DNA of 64,000 bases, from positions 81,395-145,394 of the forward strand of contig JBAOHC010000019.1 in assembly GCA_037046735.1 (NCBI GenBank), given 5' to 3'. Below are positions 46,514-56,787 of the stretch, in pieces (positions within the stretch are counted from its first letter, which is position 1; each line of letters starts with the position of its first letter). The notes under the pieces were generated by a model, which saw only the letters and a list, made by a program, of their open reading frames with translations, was not told where the DNA came from and did not search any database. The translations under genes were made by a program, and so were the position numbers. This stretch comes from JADKAV01 sp037046735 (GTDB taxonomy: Bacteria > Actinomycetota > Actinomycetes > S36-B12 > UBA10799).

Positions 46514-48875
46514 TCACCTCCCCAGATTGATGAGAGTGTCCGTCATCTGTTGCGCGACACTGATGAAGCGCGCGGCGGCTTCATAGGACTGCTGGAACTG
46601 CAGCATGTTGACCATCTCCTCGTCGATGTTCACGCCGGAGACGCTGTCGCGTTCGGCCTGCATCTGGTCGAGCAGTTGGTTCTGCGCGTTAAGCGTCTTG
46701 GTCGCTGCGGACGCGTCAAAACCGACGTCACCGACGAGGTCGGCGTAGAAGTCCTCGACCGTGTTGCTGTCCAGGTCGTCGACGTTGGCGCTGCGCAGGC
46801 CGATCATGCGCGCCAGGTTGCCGGCGTCACCGTCGGCGGCGCCGAGGCCCGCGGAGAGACGGTCGGGATTGGTGAGCAGGTCGGGGTTGACCTCGATATT
46901 GCTCGCGCTCGAGCCGAGGAAGAACGCGTTCATGCCGATGGCGACCAGCAGGTCGCTCGAATCGCTGTCCGCGAGCGCGTCCAAGGAGAACACCTGGCCG
47001 TCGGTCTGCGAGATGGCGCCGGGGCCGAATGACACCTTGACGCCGTTGCCGAGATCGAGTGGATCGCCGGGCTCGTAGCCGGCACCGACGTTGAGCGTCG
47101 TCACCAGACTGCCGGCCTGATCGAAGACCTTCACGCGCAGATCCTGCGTCTGGCCGATCTGGCCATCACTTTCGGGCACGAACGTGAACTGGTCGTTGGC
47201 GGCGCCCGTGTAGGCACCTTCCACCGAGATCGCGAGGGCATTGTCGCGACCGGTCGCCGCGCTCGTCGACAGGCCGAGGTCGGCGAGTGCGGTGCTCGCG
47301 CCGACGTTCGCCAGCGTCAACTGCGAAGTGGCGCCGCCCTGGCTGCTCTGGATCACGAGGCGTCCGCCGACCGTCGAGGCGGTCCCGGCGGTGCCGAGAT
47401 CGGTGTTGATGGCAGTGGCCAGTTCTTCGGCCGTCACTGCGGTGGGGTCGATGAAGTCGGTGGCCGCGAGGCTCACGTTGGTCGTCGTGGGCGCCGACGC
47501 CGGGCCGGTCGTCACCGAGAAGGTGACCGGGAACGTCTGGCCCGAGAGGTCGGACGGACCACGCTGTTGGCTGCCGATCACCGGGTTGGTGCCGCCGAAC
47601 GAGCCGATGCCGTCCGGGTTGGGATCGAGCCGCGCCGAGAAGTCGAAGCCGTAGCCACTGTCGGCCTGAGATGCGCAGATTGCCAGTCGGATCGATGCTG
47701 GCGTTGAGGTGATCGATGCCGGTGATCGCGTCGGCGACGTCTTGCAGCGTGTCCGCACTCGGGTCGATGTCGATGCGCGTGCGTTCCATCTCACCCGTGC
47801 TCTCCTTGGTGACCCAGACGTAGAGCTCGCCTTCTTGGACATCGAACATGAAGCCCGATTGGTAGAGCAACTCGTCGCCGCGCGAGCTATTGCCGTTGGT
47901 GTCGACGGGCCGTAGGCCGACGTCAGCGTCTAGAACGGGCCAGAGCGTGGCATGCCGGTGCTATGCAGGCGGTTGAACTCGAGGATCGTATTGCGCGCGA
48001 CCTCGTCGATCCGATCGCCAGAGGCCCGGCAGACCCGCGCGTTCCTGTTGCATCAGCGCCGCGATGCGACCGTCGCGGATCGTGGCCGGGGCCGCGGAGG
48101 TGCCGATCGTGAGCTTGGTGAGGCCCTCCGCCCCCTTGCCGACAGACAGCGCAGATGCGCGATCGCCCGACCAGCAGGTGTCCGCCGACGAGCAGGTCGA
48201 CGCTGCCGGACTGGCGTTCGATCGCGCGCGTGTCGAGCAGCTTGGCGATCTCCTGCACGTGTTGATTGCGCCTGTCGCGCAGGTCGTTGGCGAGCGAACC
48301 GTTGGCTTCGACGTAGACGATCTGCGTGTTGAGTTCCGCGATCGCCTTGGCGTGGTCGTTGACCTGGCGCGCGAGCCCGCGCACTTCGTCGAAGGTGCTG
48401 TTGCCGAGTTCTTCGAAGCGCGGCGACATCATGCGGAACCCCTGGCTCAGCAGCCGTTCCGGACTGCACCACACCGCCGCGCAGGGCGCGGTCGCGGGTC
48501 CGTGTGCAACTGCGCCACCGAGCCAAACAGGCCTTCCAGCGTGTCGGAGAGGCCACCTTCCGGCTCGGACAAGATGCCTTCGATCTCCTGATGCGCTCCT
48601 GATCGACTTCGGCCGCGCCGACGAGGCCGAGCTGCGGCTGCAGGCGCCGTTCGATCCCCTGGTGGACGAGGCGGAGATGCCGCCGATCTCGACGCCGCTG
48701 CCGATTTGGAAGCCGCGCGCCCCGTCTAGTAGGGCAGCGACGCCGACAGTTCGACCCGCTGGCGCGAGTAGCCGACGGTGTTGGCGTTGGCGATATTGTT
48801 GCCCGCCGCCTGCATGCCCATGCGGAGCGGCTCAGCGCTCGCATCCCCGAACCCATTCCGAAGCCGGAGGCTCAT
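46514..48875 (-). CDS. flgK: Flagellar hook-associated protein FlgK (multiple frameshifts)
   Basis: FlgK (HAP1) joins hook and filament. Recognisable pieces in order, in different frames: AEPLRMGMQAAGNNIANANTVGYSRQ (D0), IEGILSEPEGGLSDTLEGLFGSVAQLHTDP, FEELGNSTFDEVRGLARQVNDHAKAIAELNTQIVYVEANG, ANDLRDRRNQHVQEIAKLLD, GELYVWVTKESTGEMERTRIDIDPSADTLQDVADAI, and a long intact C-terminal part from about 47,690 to the end (QAERDSVSGVNIDEEMVNMLQFQQSYEAAARFI). At least five one-base shifts are needed between 48,870 and 47,690. The full length would be about 785 residues, with a large variable middle. Confidence 0.85.
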
Positions 48876-48889
48876 GGTCTTCTCCGTCC

Positions 48890-49443
48890 TCACACCTTGC
48901 CGTCGATCAAGCCGGTGCGAACGCCGTGGCCGAGTGCCGCCCGCAGGCGCGCACGTTGGTCGTAGGCGTTGGCGGTCGTAACCTGGAACGGCCTTCTGGC
49001 GCGCCGCTGCGGCGGCATCCGCCAACAAGCCGTCGTGGGCCCGTTGCGCGAAACGCAACAAGCGCGTGCCGAGCGCCACTTCCGCGCGCACCGCCCTCGC
49101 GACGCTCGTCACCTCGTCGGCCGCGCGACTCAGCTAACGGCCCTGCAGCGTCGGCAGCGCTCCCGCGACGCGGGTCACGTTGAGGTGCAGTTCGCTGGCC
49201 GAAACGCCGGCGGCAGCGACAGCAGGCCGGCGATCTGCCGAGCAGTTCGACGCGCACGCGCTCTTCGCCGGCGAGCTTCTCGGCCAGCGATGGCCTCGAG
49301 TTCGGGCGACGGCGCGATCGTGCGAGGTCGCGCCGACACCCACGCTGCGCGTCGCTCCTTCAGACCCGTCAGCAGCCGGCGCAACAGCTTCGGCTCAGCC
49401 GGAACGACTGCTCGAGCCGGCGTCCTTGGTCATCGAGCGACAT
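48890..49443 (-). CDS. flgN: FlgN-like flagellar export chaperone (frameshifted)
   Basis: A helical protein of about 180 residues between flgJ and flgK. Pieces include LLTGLKER, AEKLAGEERVRVELLGR, IAGLLSLP, ASELHLNVTRVAGALPTLQG, TSVARAVRAEVALGTRLLRFAQRAHDGLLADAA and an end GLIDGKV with stop at 48892-48890. Position, helical content and the terminal motif fit FlgN, which holds FlgK and FlgL before export. At least two frameshifts break it, so the call is moderate. Confidence 0.55.
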
Positions 49444-49501
49444 CGATGCCTCCGTTCGCCGCGGCCCCGGCCGCGATCATCTTGAGCGCGATCGATCGCG
49501 G

Positions 49502-49871
49502 TCAGTGCGCGGTGCACCTGCTGCTGAGCCACATCTCGAGCGCCTGACGCGTGCCGGTCTTGTCCTTCAGCGCTCCTGCGTTCGAAAACCTGGATGAGCG
49601 CGTGCTTGATGCCGATGTCCGACGACTTCGAGATCGGCTCGGACAGGTTCTGGTCAAACCACTGCGCGTAGGTGTCGGCCCCCGGGCCTCACCGAACATG
49701 CCGCCATCTTCCCCGCCGAGCCCGCCGGCCGTCTGGCGCAGCGAACCGCCGATCATCGATCGCACGAACATGTCCTCGAACTGCCCGGCGATCTTCTCCG
49801 CGAGTTGGCGTTCCTTCTCGGCCGGCCGGGGCGCCCTTACGCACACCGCTTCCAACTCCGAAGGCGTGCAT
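49502..49871 (-). CDS. flgJ: FlgJ-type rod-binding protein (no muramidase domain, frameshifted)
   Basis: A protein of about 120 residues matching the rod-binding N-terminal domain of FlgJ: KERQLAEKIAGQFEDMFVRSMIG, GGEDGGMFG, then in the next frame ADTYAQWFDQNLSEPISKSSDIGIKHALI. It has no C-terminal peptidoglycan hydrolase domain. The ATG at 49871 overlaps the flgI stop (TGATG). A frameshift lies near 49690 and probably another near 49580. Confidence 0.75.
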
Positions 49872-51068
49872 CAGCGCACCTCCAGCCGCGCGTGCAGGAA
49901 GCCACCCTGGTCGAGCGCGGTGAACACCTACACAAGTTGCGCGGGCGTCAGACCGAGCTTCTCCAAGATTGGCCAGCAGTTCGGAGACGGTGGCCCCGCC
50001 GCCGACCTTCTTCAGCGCGTGCGTCTGGTCCTGGACCTCGACGCGGCTGCTGCCGATCCGGTCGGTCGTGCCTTGCGCGAGTGGATTGGGCTGCACGACG
50101 TCTTCTTCGTTGACGATGGCGATCGTGAGCTCGCTGAGGCCGACGACGCACGGGCTGATCAGCACGCCTTCGCCCGCGAGCACCGTGCCGCTGACCTGAT
50201 CGATCATGATCTTGGCCGGGTTCTCGACCGCGACGCGCGTATTGCCGACGAGGTTCAGGATGCGGATCGCGTTCTGGTCGGTGCGTTCGTCCTCGGGCAG
50301 TTCGATGCGCACGAGGGAGGTGTCGACCGGCATGACCCTGGCGTTGGTGCCGTCCAGGGCTGCCGCGATGCCCGAAGCGATCGAGGCCGCGTTGTAGGGG
50401 CTCGGATTCAGCAGCTGCAGTTCGAGGGCGCCCGACTCGCTGTAGAACGAGCTCTCCTGTTCGCGCACGACGAGGCCGGCGTTGAGGCACCAGCCGGTCG
50501 GACCGGGGTTCTTGGCGAGGTCGACTGTGGCGCCCTTGGCCACGTAGCCAGTCACGGTGACCGCGCCTTGGGCCACCACGTAGGTCTGCCCGTCGACACC
50601 CTTCAGCTCGGCGCGCAGCAGTTCGCCACCGCGCAGCGAACTGGCGTCCGTCATGACTTCGCACTTCACGTCGAGCTGCTGGCCTTCCTTGGCGAACGGC
50701 GGCAACGTGCAGGTGAGGGTCACCAGCGTGCACGTGCCACCGACGACGTCGGCGATCGTGAGGTTGAGCCCGTTCTGGCGAACGATGTTGAGCAGCGCCT
50801 GGCGGGTGCCGCGATCACTCGAACCGGTCTTCGCAAGGCCCGTCACGATGCCGATGCCGATCAGCTGGTGCGGCATGCTGTTGTGCAGGTGAGTGATGTT
50901 GCGGATGCGCGGCGACAGGATCGTCTCACCGACGTTGTTGCGCGCGGCGCCTAGCGACGTGGCCGTGGCCGTAGCGGGCGCCGTCACGGGCGCTGGCGCG
51001 GTTTCGGGGCCAGGGTTCTGCGCCAGGAGTGACGTGGCAGCGAGGAGAAGAAGGGCGAAGAAGCGCAT
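49871..51068 (-). CDS. flgI: Flagellar P-ring protein FlgI (frameshifted near end)
   Basis: A protein of about 399 residues with a signal peptide (MRFFALLLLAATSLLAQ). The FlgI body is clear: IRNITHLHNSMPHQLIGIGIVTGLAKTGSSD, ADVVGGTCTLVTLTCTLPPFAKEGQQLDV, then GYVAKGATVDLAKN and IDQVSGTVLAGEGVLI. It forms the ring around the rod in the peptidoglycan layer. A shift near 49960 and an in-frame TAG nearby are probably errors; the corrected end reads ALDQGGFLHARLEVR. Confidence 0.92.
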
Positions 51069-51117
51069 GGAAGGTTGGTGGCGGTTCGTGGGCTCGGTTG
51101 CAGTTGGGCGCTACGGA

Positions 51118-51753
51118 TCAGAAGGGCCAGGCGACCCACACCAGCGTGTCAAACAGCTGGCCGATCGGGCCGCGCGTGACCTGGCGCGTATTGGCGCCTT
51201 CGCCGGAGATCGAGATGCGCGCATCGGCGACCTGCGCCGAGCCGACGGTGTTGTTGGGCGTGACGTCGAGCGGGCGGACGAGTCCGCTGATTCGCAGCGT
51301 GCGCGTTTCGTCGTTGACCGTGACGCTGCGTGTGCCGGCGATGACGAGGTTGCCGTTGGGCTGCACGTCGATGACGACGACGGCGATGCTCGCCCGCACT
51401 TCCGAACCCGAGTTCTGCTTCGCTTCGCCGTTGAAGTCCGATTCCTTGCGGATGTCGACCTTCGGCAGCGTGTTGCTGAGGAAGGTCTTCTCGCTCAGCG
51501 TGAACGCTTCGACGCGCGCCGCCAGCGAGGTGTCGTTGGAGCGCTGCACCTTCTCTTCGTTCTTGACGCTGTGCTGCTCCTGGATCGTGACGGTGAGGAT
51601 GTCCCCGATGTTGCGGGCGCGAAGGTCCGCGAGCACGCCGATGTTGGCGCCGGCTCGCACATAGGGATTCTGCGCCGCGGCGCTGGTGCCCAGAACGAGG
51701 CTAAGCAGGAGAGTAGAGATGGCGGTGAAGTGGTTCACTGGAGCATTCCTCAC
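51118..51753 (-). CDS. flgH: Flagellar L-ring protein FlgH
   Basis: A 211-residue outer-membrane ring protein. Family blocks: NIGDILTVTIQEQHSVKNEE, PNGNLVIAGTRSVTVNDETRTLRISGLVRPLDV, TNTVGSAQVADARI-type sequence and GPIGQLFDTLVW at the end. The signal peptide ends SAAAQ with no lipobox cysteine, whereas most FlgH proteins are lipoproteins. GTG 51753 overlaps the flgA stop; GTG 51738 is an alternative. FlgH implies an outer membrane. Confidence 0.92.
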   Translation of the reverse strand: MRNAPVNHFTAISTLLLSLVLGTSAAAQNPYVRAGANIGVLADLRARNIGDILTVTIQEQHSVKNEEKVQRSNDTSLAARVEAFTLSEKTFLSNTLPKVDIRKESDFNGEAKQNSGSEVRASIAVVVIDVQPNGNLVIAGTRSVTVNDETRTLRISGLVRPLDVTPNNTVGSAQVADARISISGEGANTRQVTRGPIGQLFDTLVWVAWPF

Positions 51754-52730
51754 TGTTGCACGACGACGAGACCGGGAGCGCTGACGACGCCGACCATCTG
51801 CGAGCGTGATTGCAGATTGGTGAGCGTGAGGCGGGCACCGAGTGGCGCATCGTGGTTGGCGAGAGCGCGCGCGGTGACCTTCACGCGGCCTCGCGTGAGC
51901 ACGACTGTGACGACGTCGCCCTTGCGGATCACCGCCGGCAGCGCGGTGTCACCGAGCATGAGCCGACGGTCGTTCTGCAGGTCGCGCGCCGCGTTGAGGC
52001 CGTTCACCTGCTCAAGGGAATTGAGGAACAGGCCGGTGGCCTGCGCCATCGCTTCGCGGGTGACCGCGCAGTTGTCGGGGCCGAGCGGCGTGCCGGCGCG
52101 GATCGGGCCGAGCGTCTTCACGACGAGCTGGTAGCGCGTCAGTGGGAACGTGATCGGGATCTTCTTGTAGCTCTCGCCGTCGACGACGATCTCGACCTCG
52201 ATGACCGCTGAGTTGGGGCCAGTCTTGTCACCGCGCAGGCGCGCCACGAACTCCTGCGAACGGCGCCCCGGCGGAGCCTGGATCAGTCGCATGCGCTGCG
52301 GCGCCGTGAACTCGACATCGCCGCCTTCGAGCGCCAGCACGGCTTGCAGGGCCGCTGTCGCCGCGTCGAGCACTTCCGGCGTGCTCAGATCGGTCAGCAC
52401 GGGTTGCACTACGATCTCATTGCTGCCGGCGAACTTCAGCCCGCCGATGTCCTGACCGGAGGCCGCGATCGACTGCACGATCTCGGTGCGGGAGATCGTG
52501 CGTGCGTGCCCGGCGACGGGCGCGCGGCCGAACTTGATCTTCGCGATCGCCAGCGCGTCGGTGCCTTCGGGCGTGATCTCGCAGAGTTCGCCGATGGTGA
52601 CGTCGAGGCCGCGCACATAGGTGGTGGCCTTGAGCTTGACTTCGATCTTGTCCTTGTCGCCGCCGCCGCCGCCATTGCCGTTGCCGAACAGGACGGCGGC
52701 GCACAAGCCGAGGATCGCGAAGATGTTCAT
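51750..52730 (-). CDS. flgA: Flagellar P-ring assembly chaperone FlgA
   Basis: A 326-residue periplasmic chaperone for FlgI with a signal peptide, a glycine-rich stretch after it, and a C-terminal SAF/ChapFlgA domain (PIRAGTPLGPDNCAVTREAMAQATG, DRRLMLGDTALPAVIRKGDVVTVVLTRGRVKVTARALA). The N-terminal half is longer than in E. coli FlgA and contains an extra beta domain. Confidence 0.88.
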   Translation of the reverse strand: MNIFAILGLCAAVLFGNGNGGGGGDKDKIEVKLKATTYVRGLDVTIGELCEITPEGTDALAIAKIKFGRAPVAGHARTISRTEIVQSIAASGQDIGGLKFAGSNEIVVQPVLTDLSTPEVLDAATAALQAVLALEGGDVEFTAPQRMRLIQAPPGRRSQEFVARLRGDKTGPNSAVIEVEIVVDGESYKKIPITFPLTRYQLVVKTLGPIRAGTPLGPDNCAVTREAMAQATGLFLNSLEQVNGLNAARDLQNDRRLMLGDTALPAVIRKGDVVTVVLTRGRVKVTARALANHDAPLGARLTLTNLQSRSQMVGVVSAPGLVVVQQ

Positions 52731-52754
52731 GGGGGTTCCTTTCGTTACCTGGGA

Positions 52755-53549
52755 CTAGCGGGACAGGTTGGTGGCCGTCGACAGCATCTGGTCGCTGGCC
52801 TGGATGGCGCGGCTGTTCACCTCGTAGGCGCGTTGCGCGACGATGAGGTTGACCAGCTCGTTGACGATCTGCACGTTGGAGCGTTCGACGAAGCCCTGCT
52901 TGAGCAGGCCGAGGCCCGACGTGCCGGGGGTGGCCGTGATGGGGGCGCCGGAGGCGGGTGTTGGCCGCAAGACGTTGGCGCCCACGGCGAGCATGCCGCT
53001 CGGGTTCACGAAGCGATGGATCGTGAGTTGACCAAACGACGTCGACGTATCCGGGCTGCCGGCGGTGCGGCCGCTGACGCGACCTTCGGGGTCGATCGAG
53101 ATTTCGAGCGTGTCGTTGGGGACCGTGATTTCCGGCAGCACGACGTTGCCACCGCCGGTGACGAGCTTGCCATCGGCGTTGAGGTGGAAACCACCATCGC
53201 GCGTGTAGCCGGTCGAGCCATCGGGCAGCGTCACGGAGAAGAAGCCCTCGCCGTCGATCGCAACGTCGAGATCGCGCTCGGTGATTTCCAGCGTGCCCGT
53301 CGTGAACACCTTCGTGGTGCCATTGAGGCGCGTGCCCGAGCCGATCTGCGTGCCGATCGGGGCTGGCGAGCTGTTGGCGCCCTGCGCGAGACCCGGCGAT
53401 TGCAGGGTGACGTAGAACAGGTCTTCGAAGGACGCCTGCGACTTCTTGAAGCCGGCGGTGTTCACGTTCGCGATGTTGTTCGCGATCATGTCCACCATGG
53501 TCTGCTGGGCTTTCATGCCCGTGGCGGTCGTGTAGAGGCTCTTGAGCAT
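52755..53549 (-). CDS. flgG: Flagellar distal rod protein FlgG
   Basis: A 264-residue rod protein. MLKSLYTTATGMKAQQTMVDMIANNIANVNTAGFKKSQASFEDLFY is the classic FlgG N-terminus, and the C-terminus VNELVNLIVAQRAYEVNSRAIQASDQMLSTATNL matches too. It is intact and in operon order after flgF. Confidence 0.95.
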   Translation of the reverse strand: MLKSLYTTATGMKAQQTMVDMIANNIANVNTAGFKKSQASFEDLFYVTLQSPGLAQGANSSPAPIGTQIGSGTRLNGTTKVFTTGTLEITERDLDVAIDGEGFFSVTLPDGSTGYTRDGGFHLNADGKLVTGGGNVVLPEITVPNDTLEISIDPEGRVSGRTAGSPDTSTSFGQLTIHRFVNPSGMLAVGANVLRPTPASGAPITATPGTSGLGLLKQGFVERSNVQIVNELVNLIVAQRAYEVNSRAIQASDQMLSTATNLSR

Positions 53550-53555
53550 CGGAAA

Positions 53556-54296
53556 CTACCGGAGGATGTTGGAGATGAGGTTCTCTTGCAGCCGACCGAG
53601 ACCGGTCAGTGCCTTCTGCGTCGCGGTGAAGCTGCGTTCGACCGTGATCATCTGGACGAGTTCTTGCAGGCTGTCGACGTTGCTGCCTTCGAGGTAACCC
53701 TGCTGCACACTGTCACCGGCCTGCGTTGCCGACTGGTTCAGCGGGTCCGTGTAGAGGCCCTTGCCGACCGGAATGAGCGCGTCGGGGCGCGGCAGCGTGA
53801 CGACGGCGAGGGTGCCGAGCACCTGGCCGGTCGTCGGGTTCTGGATGCTGCCGTTGGGCGAGATCGTGATGTCGCTCGGCGCGTCATCGCCGTTGCCGAT
53901 CTGCACGGTCTGGCCACTCTGATCGAGCACGGCCAGGCCTTCGCGATTGACGAGGCGACCGTCGGCGCCGATCTGCAGTTCGCCATTGCGCGTGTAGAAG
54001 CTCGCGCCCTGGTTGTTCTGCACGCGCAGCCACGCGTCGCCATCGACCGCCACATCGAGCTTGTTGCCGGTCTCGCGCGTGATGCCGCGGCCGAAGTCCG
54101 ATTGCTCGGTGTAGCTGATGGTCGGCAGCTGCTCGTTGAGCAGCGAATGGAACTGGCTCGGGGTGTCCTGTGCCACGGCCAGACGACGCTTGAAGCTCGT
54201 CGTGTCGACGTTGGCGAGGTTGTTGGCGATGGCCGCCTGCTTCTCGGCGAGGAAGCCGAGACTGCGAACCAGGGTGCTCTCTCCGTAGTTGCCCAT
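53556..54296 (-). CDS. flgF: Flagellar rod protein FlgF
   Basis: A 246-residue rod protein: LGFLAEKQAAIANNLANVDTTSFKRR at the N-terminus, TRETGNKLDVAVDGDAWLRVQ in the middle and VDSLQELVQMITVERSFTATQKAL at the end. ATG 54296 follows the flgE stop by 2 bases. FlgF and FlgG form the rod; this one is the proximal-rod type by order and sequence. Confidence 0.9.
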   Translation of the reverse strand: MGNYGESTLVRSLGFLAEKQAAIANNLANVDTTSFKRRLAVAQDTPSQFHSLLNEQLPTISYTEQSDFGRGITRETGNKLDVAVDGDAWLRVQNNQGASFYTRNGELQIGADGRLVNREGLAVLDQSGQTVQIGNGDDAPSDITISPNGSIQNPTTGQVLGTLAVVTLPRPDALIPVGKGLYTDPLNQSATQAGDSVQQGYLEGSNVDSLQELVQMITVERSFTATQKALTGLGRLQENLISNILR

Positions 54297-54298
54297 GA

Positions 54299-56274
54299 TT
54301 ACCTCACGATGTTCATGAGTTCGGCGAGGATCTGGTCCGTCGTCGTGATGACGCGAGAATTGGCCTGGAAGCCGCGCTGGGCTTCGATCAGGTTCACGAA
54401 CTCGCGCGCGATGTCGACGTTGCTGTTCTCGAGCTGGCCCGCGCGCACGGTGCCGGCGCCCGCCGCGCTGGCCGTCGTTGCGATCGCGTCGCCCGAGTTG
54501 GGCGACTCGACCCACATCGTGTCGCCCGCCTTCAGCAAGCCGCCTTCGTTGGAGAACATGCTGACGCGCAGCGTGTCGAGCACCTGCGTCTGGCCATTGC
54601 TGTAATACCCGATCAGCCGGCCCTGGCTGTCAAAGCCGGGATCGAGCAAGGTGCCCGGCGGATACCCGTCCTGGTTGGTGGCGGCGACGGTCGTCGAGTT
54701 GCCGAGCATCGCGACGCCATCAAACTGCCCCGAAGTGCCGAGATTGACGCTGCAGGTCTGCGCGCCACTGATGCCATTCCAATCGAAGACGAGTGCGTTG
54801 GTGCCGCCGCCGATCACGTTGAACGAACCGTCGTCGTTGAAGCGGATCTGCCCGATCGAAGCCTGGCTGATCGAGCCTTCGGTCGGATCGATGCTCGCTT
54901 CGAGGTCCCAGATGCCGGGGTCATCAGCGCTGCGCGTGAAGGTCAGCGTGACGGGATGCGTGCGGCCCTGGGTGTCGATGACGTCGATCGAAGTGACCGC
55001 CGTGTCCGGGCCGGTGCCGTTCTGGGCGACTTCGAAGTTGGGCCAGTTGTTGCCGCGCGTGCTGCCCACCGTGTCGCCGACGAACAGGCTCATGTCGGCT
55101 TCCTGCTTGTCCGCCGCGACCAGGCGGATGTTGCCTTCGGCGGTGAGTTCCGCCTGGGCCTGGTTGCCGTCGATCGTGCTGTTGATGAAGGACAGCAGGG
55201 CGTCGATGGTCGTGCCGTCGCCGCTCGCGCCGTAGGTAAACACGTCGGAGAACGACGTGCCGTCCGGGTTCGTGCCGCTGATCGTGATGCCGTCACCGTC
55301 CTGGTAGGCGGTGGTGCGCGCGGTGAGATTGGCGAGGTTGGTCGTGCCGACGGCAGCGGTTTCCGTGCCGGCGACCTGCGTGGCGTTCAGGTCCATGGCC
55401 GCGAGCAAGCCCGACGCGCCCGTGCCGTCGTTGAACTTCAAGCGGGCGTTGGCGCCGAGGCGGACCGTCGAGAAGCTGACCGTGCCCGTCGAGTTGTCAA
55501 ACGTGACATCGAGGCCGGAGATGTCCGCGGCGTCGAATGCGTCGGCGATGTCCGACGCGTTCACCGGACCACCGCCGAAGGTGCCGGCGGGAAACGAGAC
55601 TTCTGCTGAGCGCCGCCGTTCACCGAGACCATCACGCTCTTGCCGGCAAAGCTCGTGAGGTCGAACTGCGTGCCCGTGCCCGCGTTGCCAGTTGCCAGTT
55701 TGGTCGCCGCAGTGCCCGCGTTGAGCGCGACGCTGGATTGCAGGATCTCTTCGAGCGGACCACCGACGCGCGCTGGCAGGTTGCCCTGGAAGTCGATGCG
55801 CGACGTGGCTGCCGCCGGCAGGGTGTCGGAGACCGGAATGGTGATGTTGCCGCCGGTGCTGTTGAGCACGCGCAGGCCACTGCGCGAATCGACGAGCGTG
55901 CGGTCGGCGTCGATGCCGAACGAGCCGACACGCGTGTAGAACGTCTGCGTACCGTTCGACAGCGTGAAGAAGCCACGGCCCTGCATCGCGACGTCCAGCG
56001 AACGTCCGGTGTCTTGGAACGTTCCTTGGCTCAAGTCGGTGTCGACCGTGCCGAGAATGGCTCCGTGGCCGATCTGCAGAGGATTCAAACCGCCGAAGTT
56101 GCCGTTCGGGCCCGAGCCCGAACGCACATTGAAGCTGAGCAGGTCGCTGAAGGTCGCGCGCGAGCCGCGGAAGCCCGGCGTGCTGACGTTGGCGAGGTTG
56201 TTGCCGATGACGTCGATGTAGGTCTGGTGGACCTTCAGGCCTGACAGGCCCGTGTAGAGTGCGGTGCTGACCAT
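54299..56274 (-). CDS. flgE: Flagellar hook protein FlgE (one frameshift)
   Basis: A hook subunit of about 658 residues. The N-terminus is MVSTALYTGLSGLKVHQTYIDVIGNNLANVSTPGFRGSRATFSDLL; the C-terminus is ENSNVDIAREFVNLIEAQRGFQANSRVITTTDQILAELMNI. A shift near 55603 separates VSVNGGAQQ from VSFPAGTFGGGPVNASDIADAF. It is larger than enterobacterial FlgE because of a longer exposed middle domain. Confidence 0.92.
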
Positions 56275-56320
56275 TGGTTCTCCGGAGTCCCTGGTGGTGT
56301 CGGGCGGTGCTCGATCGCGA

Positions 56321-56776
56321 TCAGGAAGCAGCGGATTCGGCGATGCCGATGACTTCGCGCATGTTGATGTCGCGACCACCTCCGCGAGCTTGCAGGCGCA
56401 CGTCGCCGCTCTCGGCGACGTAGACCGACTCCACCTTTGCCGACGTTTCCTGGCCGCTGTCGTCGGCGTAGCTGACTTCCTTGCCGAGCAGTGCGCTGCC
56501 CTGGCCGAGGCCCTGCACGCGCGCCAGCACACCCTGGTAGTCGAGCAGCTTCAGCATGTTCGAGTTCAGGTCGCGCTGCTCGTTCATGGTCGTGTAGCTG
56601 GCCATCTGGTTCATGAAGCTCGCGTTGTCGACGGGCTCCAGCGGCGTCTGGTTCTCGAGCTGCGCGGTGAGCAGCTTCAAGAACGGGTTGTCGCCGTAGC
56701 TGGCCTGGCCAGTGGAGAGCACTCCGGTGCCGCCGACGTTGTTCAGGGAGGTGATGCTGGAAGTGGAAGTAGGCAT
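56321..56776 (-). CDS. flgD: Flagellar hook-cap protein FlgD
   Basis: A 151-residue hook scaffold protein. The conserved N-terminal block is NPFLKLLTAQLENQTPLEPVDNASFMNQMASYTTMNEQ, followed by VQGLGQGSALLGKEVSY and a short beta region. It lacks the long C-terminal domain of some FlgD proteins. It lies between fliK and flgE, as usual. Confidence 0.92.
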   Translation of the reverse strand: MPTSTSSITSLNNVGGTGVLSTGQASYGDNPFLKLLTAQLENQTPLEPVDNASFMNQMASYTTMNEQRDLNSNMLKLLDYQGVLARVQGLGQGSALLGKEVSYADDSGQETSAKVESVYVAESGDVRLQARGGGRDINMREVIGIAESAAS

Positions 56777-56787
56777 GTGCGTTCTCT

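Noticed and set aside
49551..50954. A 467-codon open frame on the plus strand
   Set aside because: It is antisense to flgI and flgJ.
52344..54605. A 753-codon open frame on the plus strand
   Set aside because: It lies antisense to flgA, flgG, flgF and part of flgE. It is Arg/Val/His-rich with no family features.
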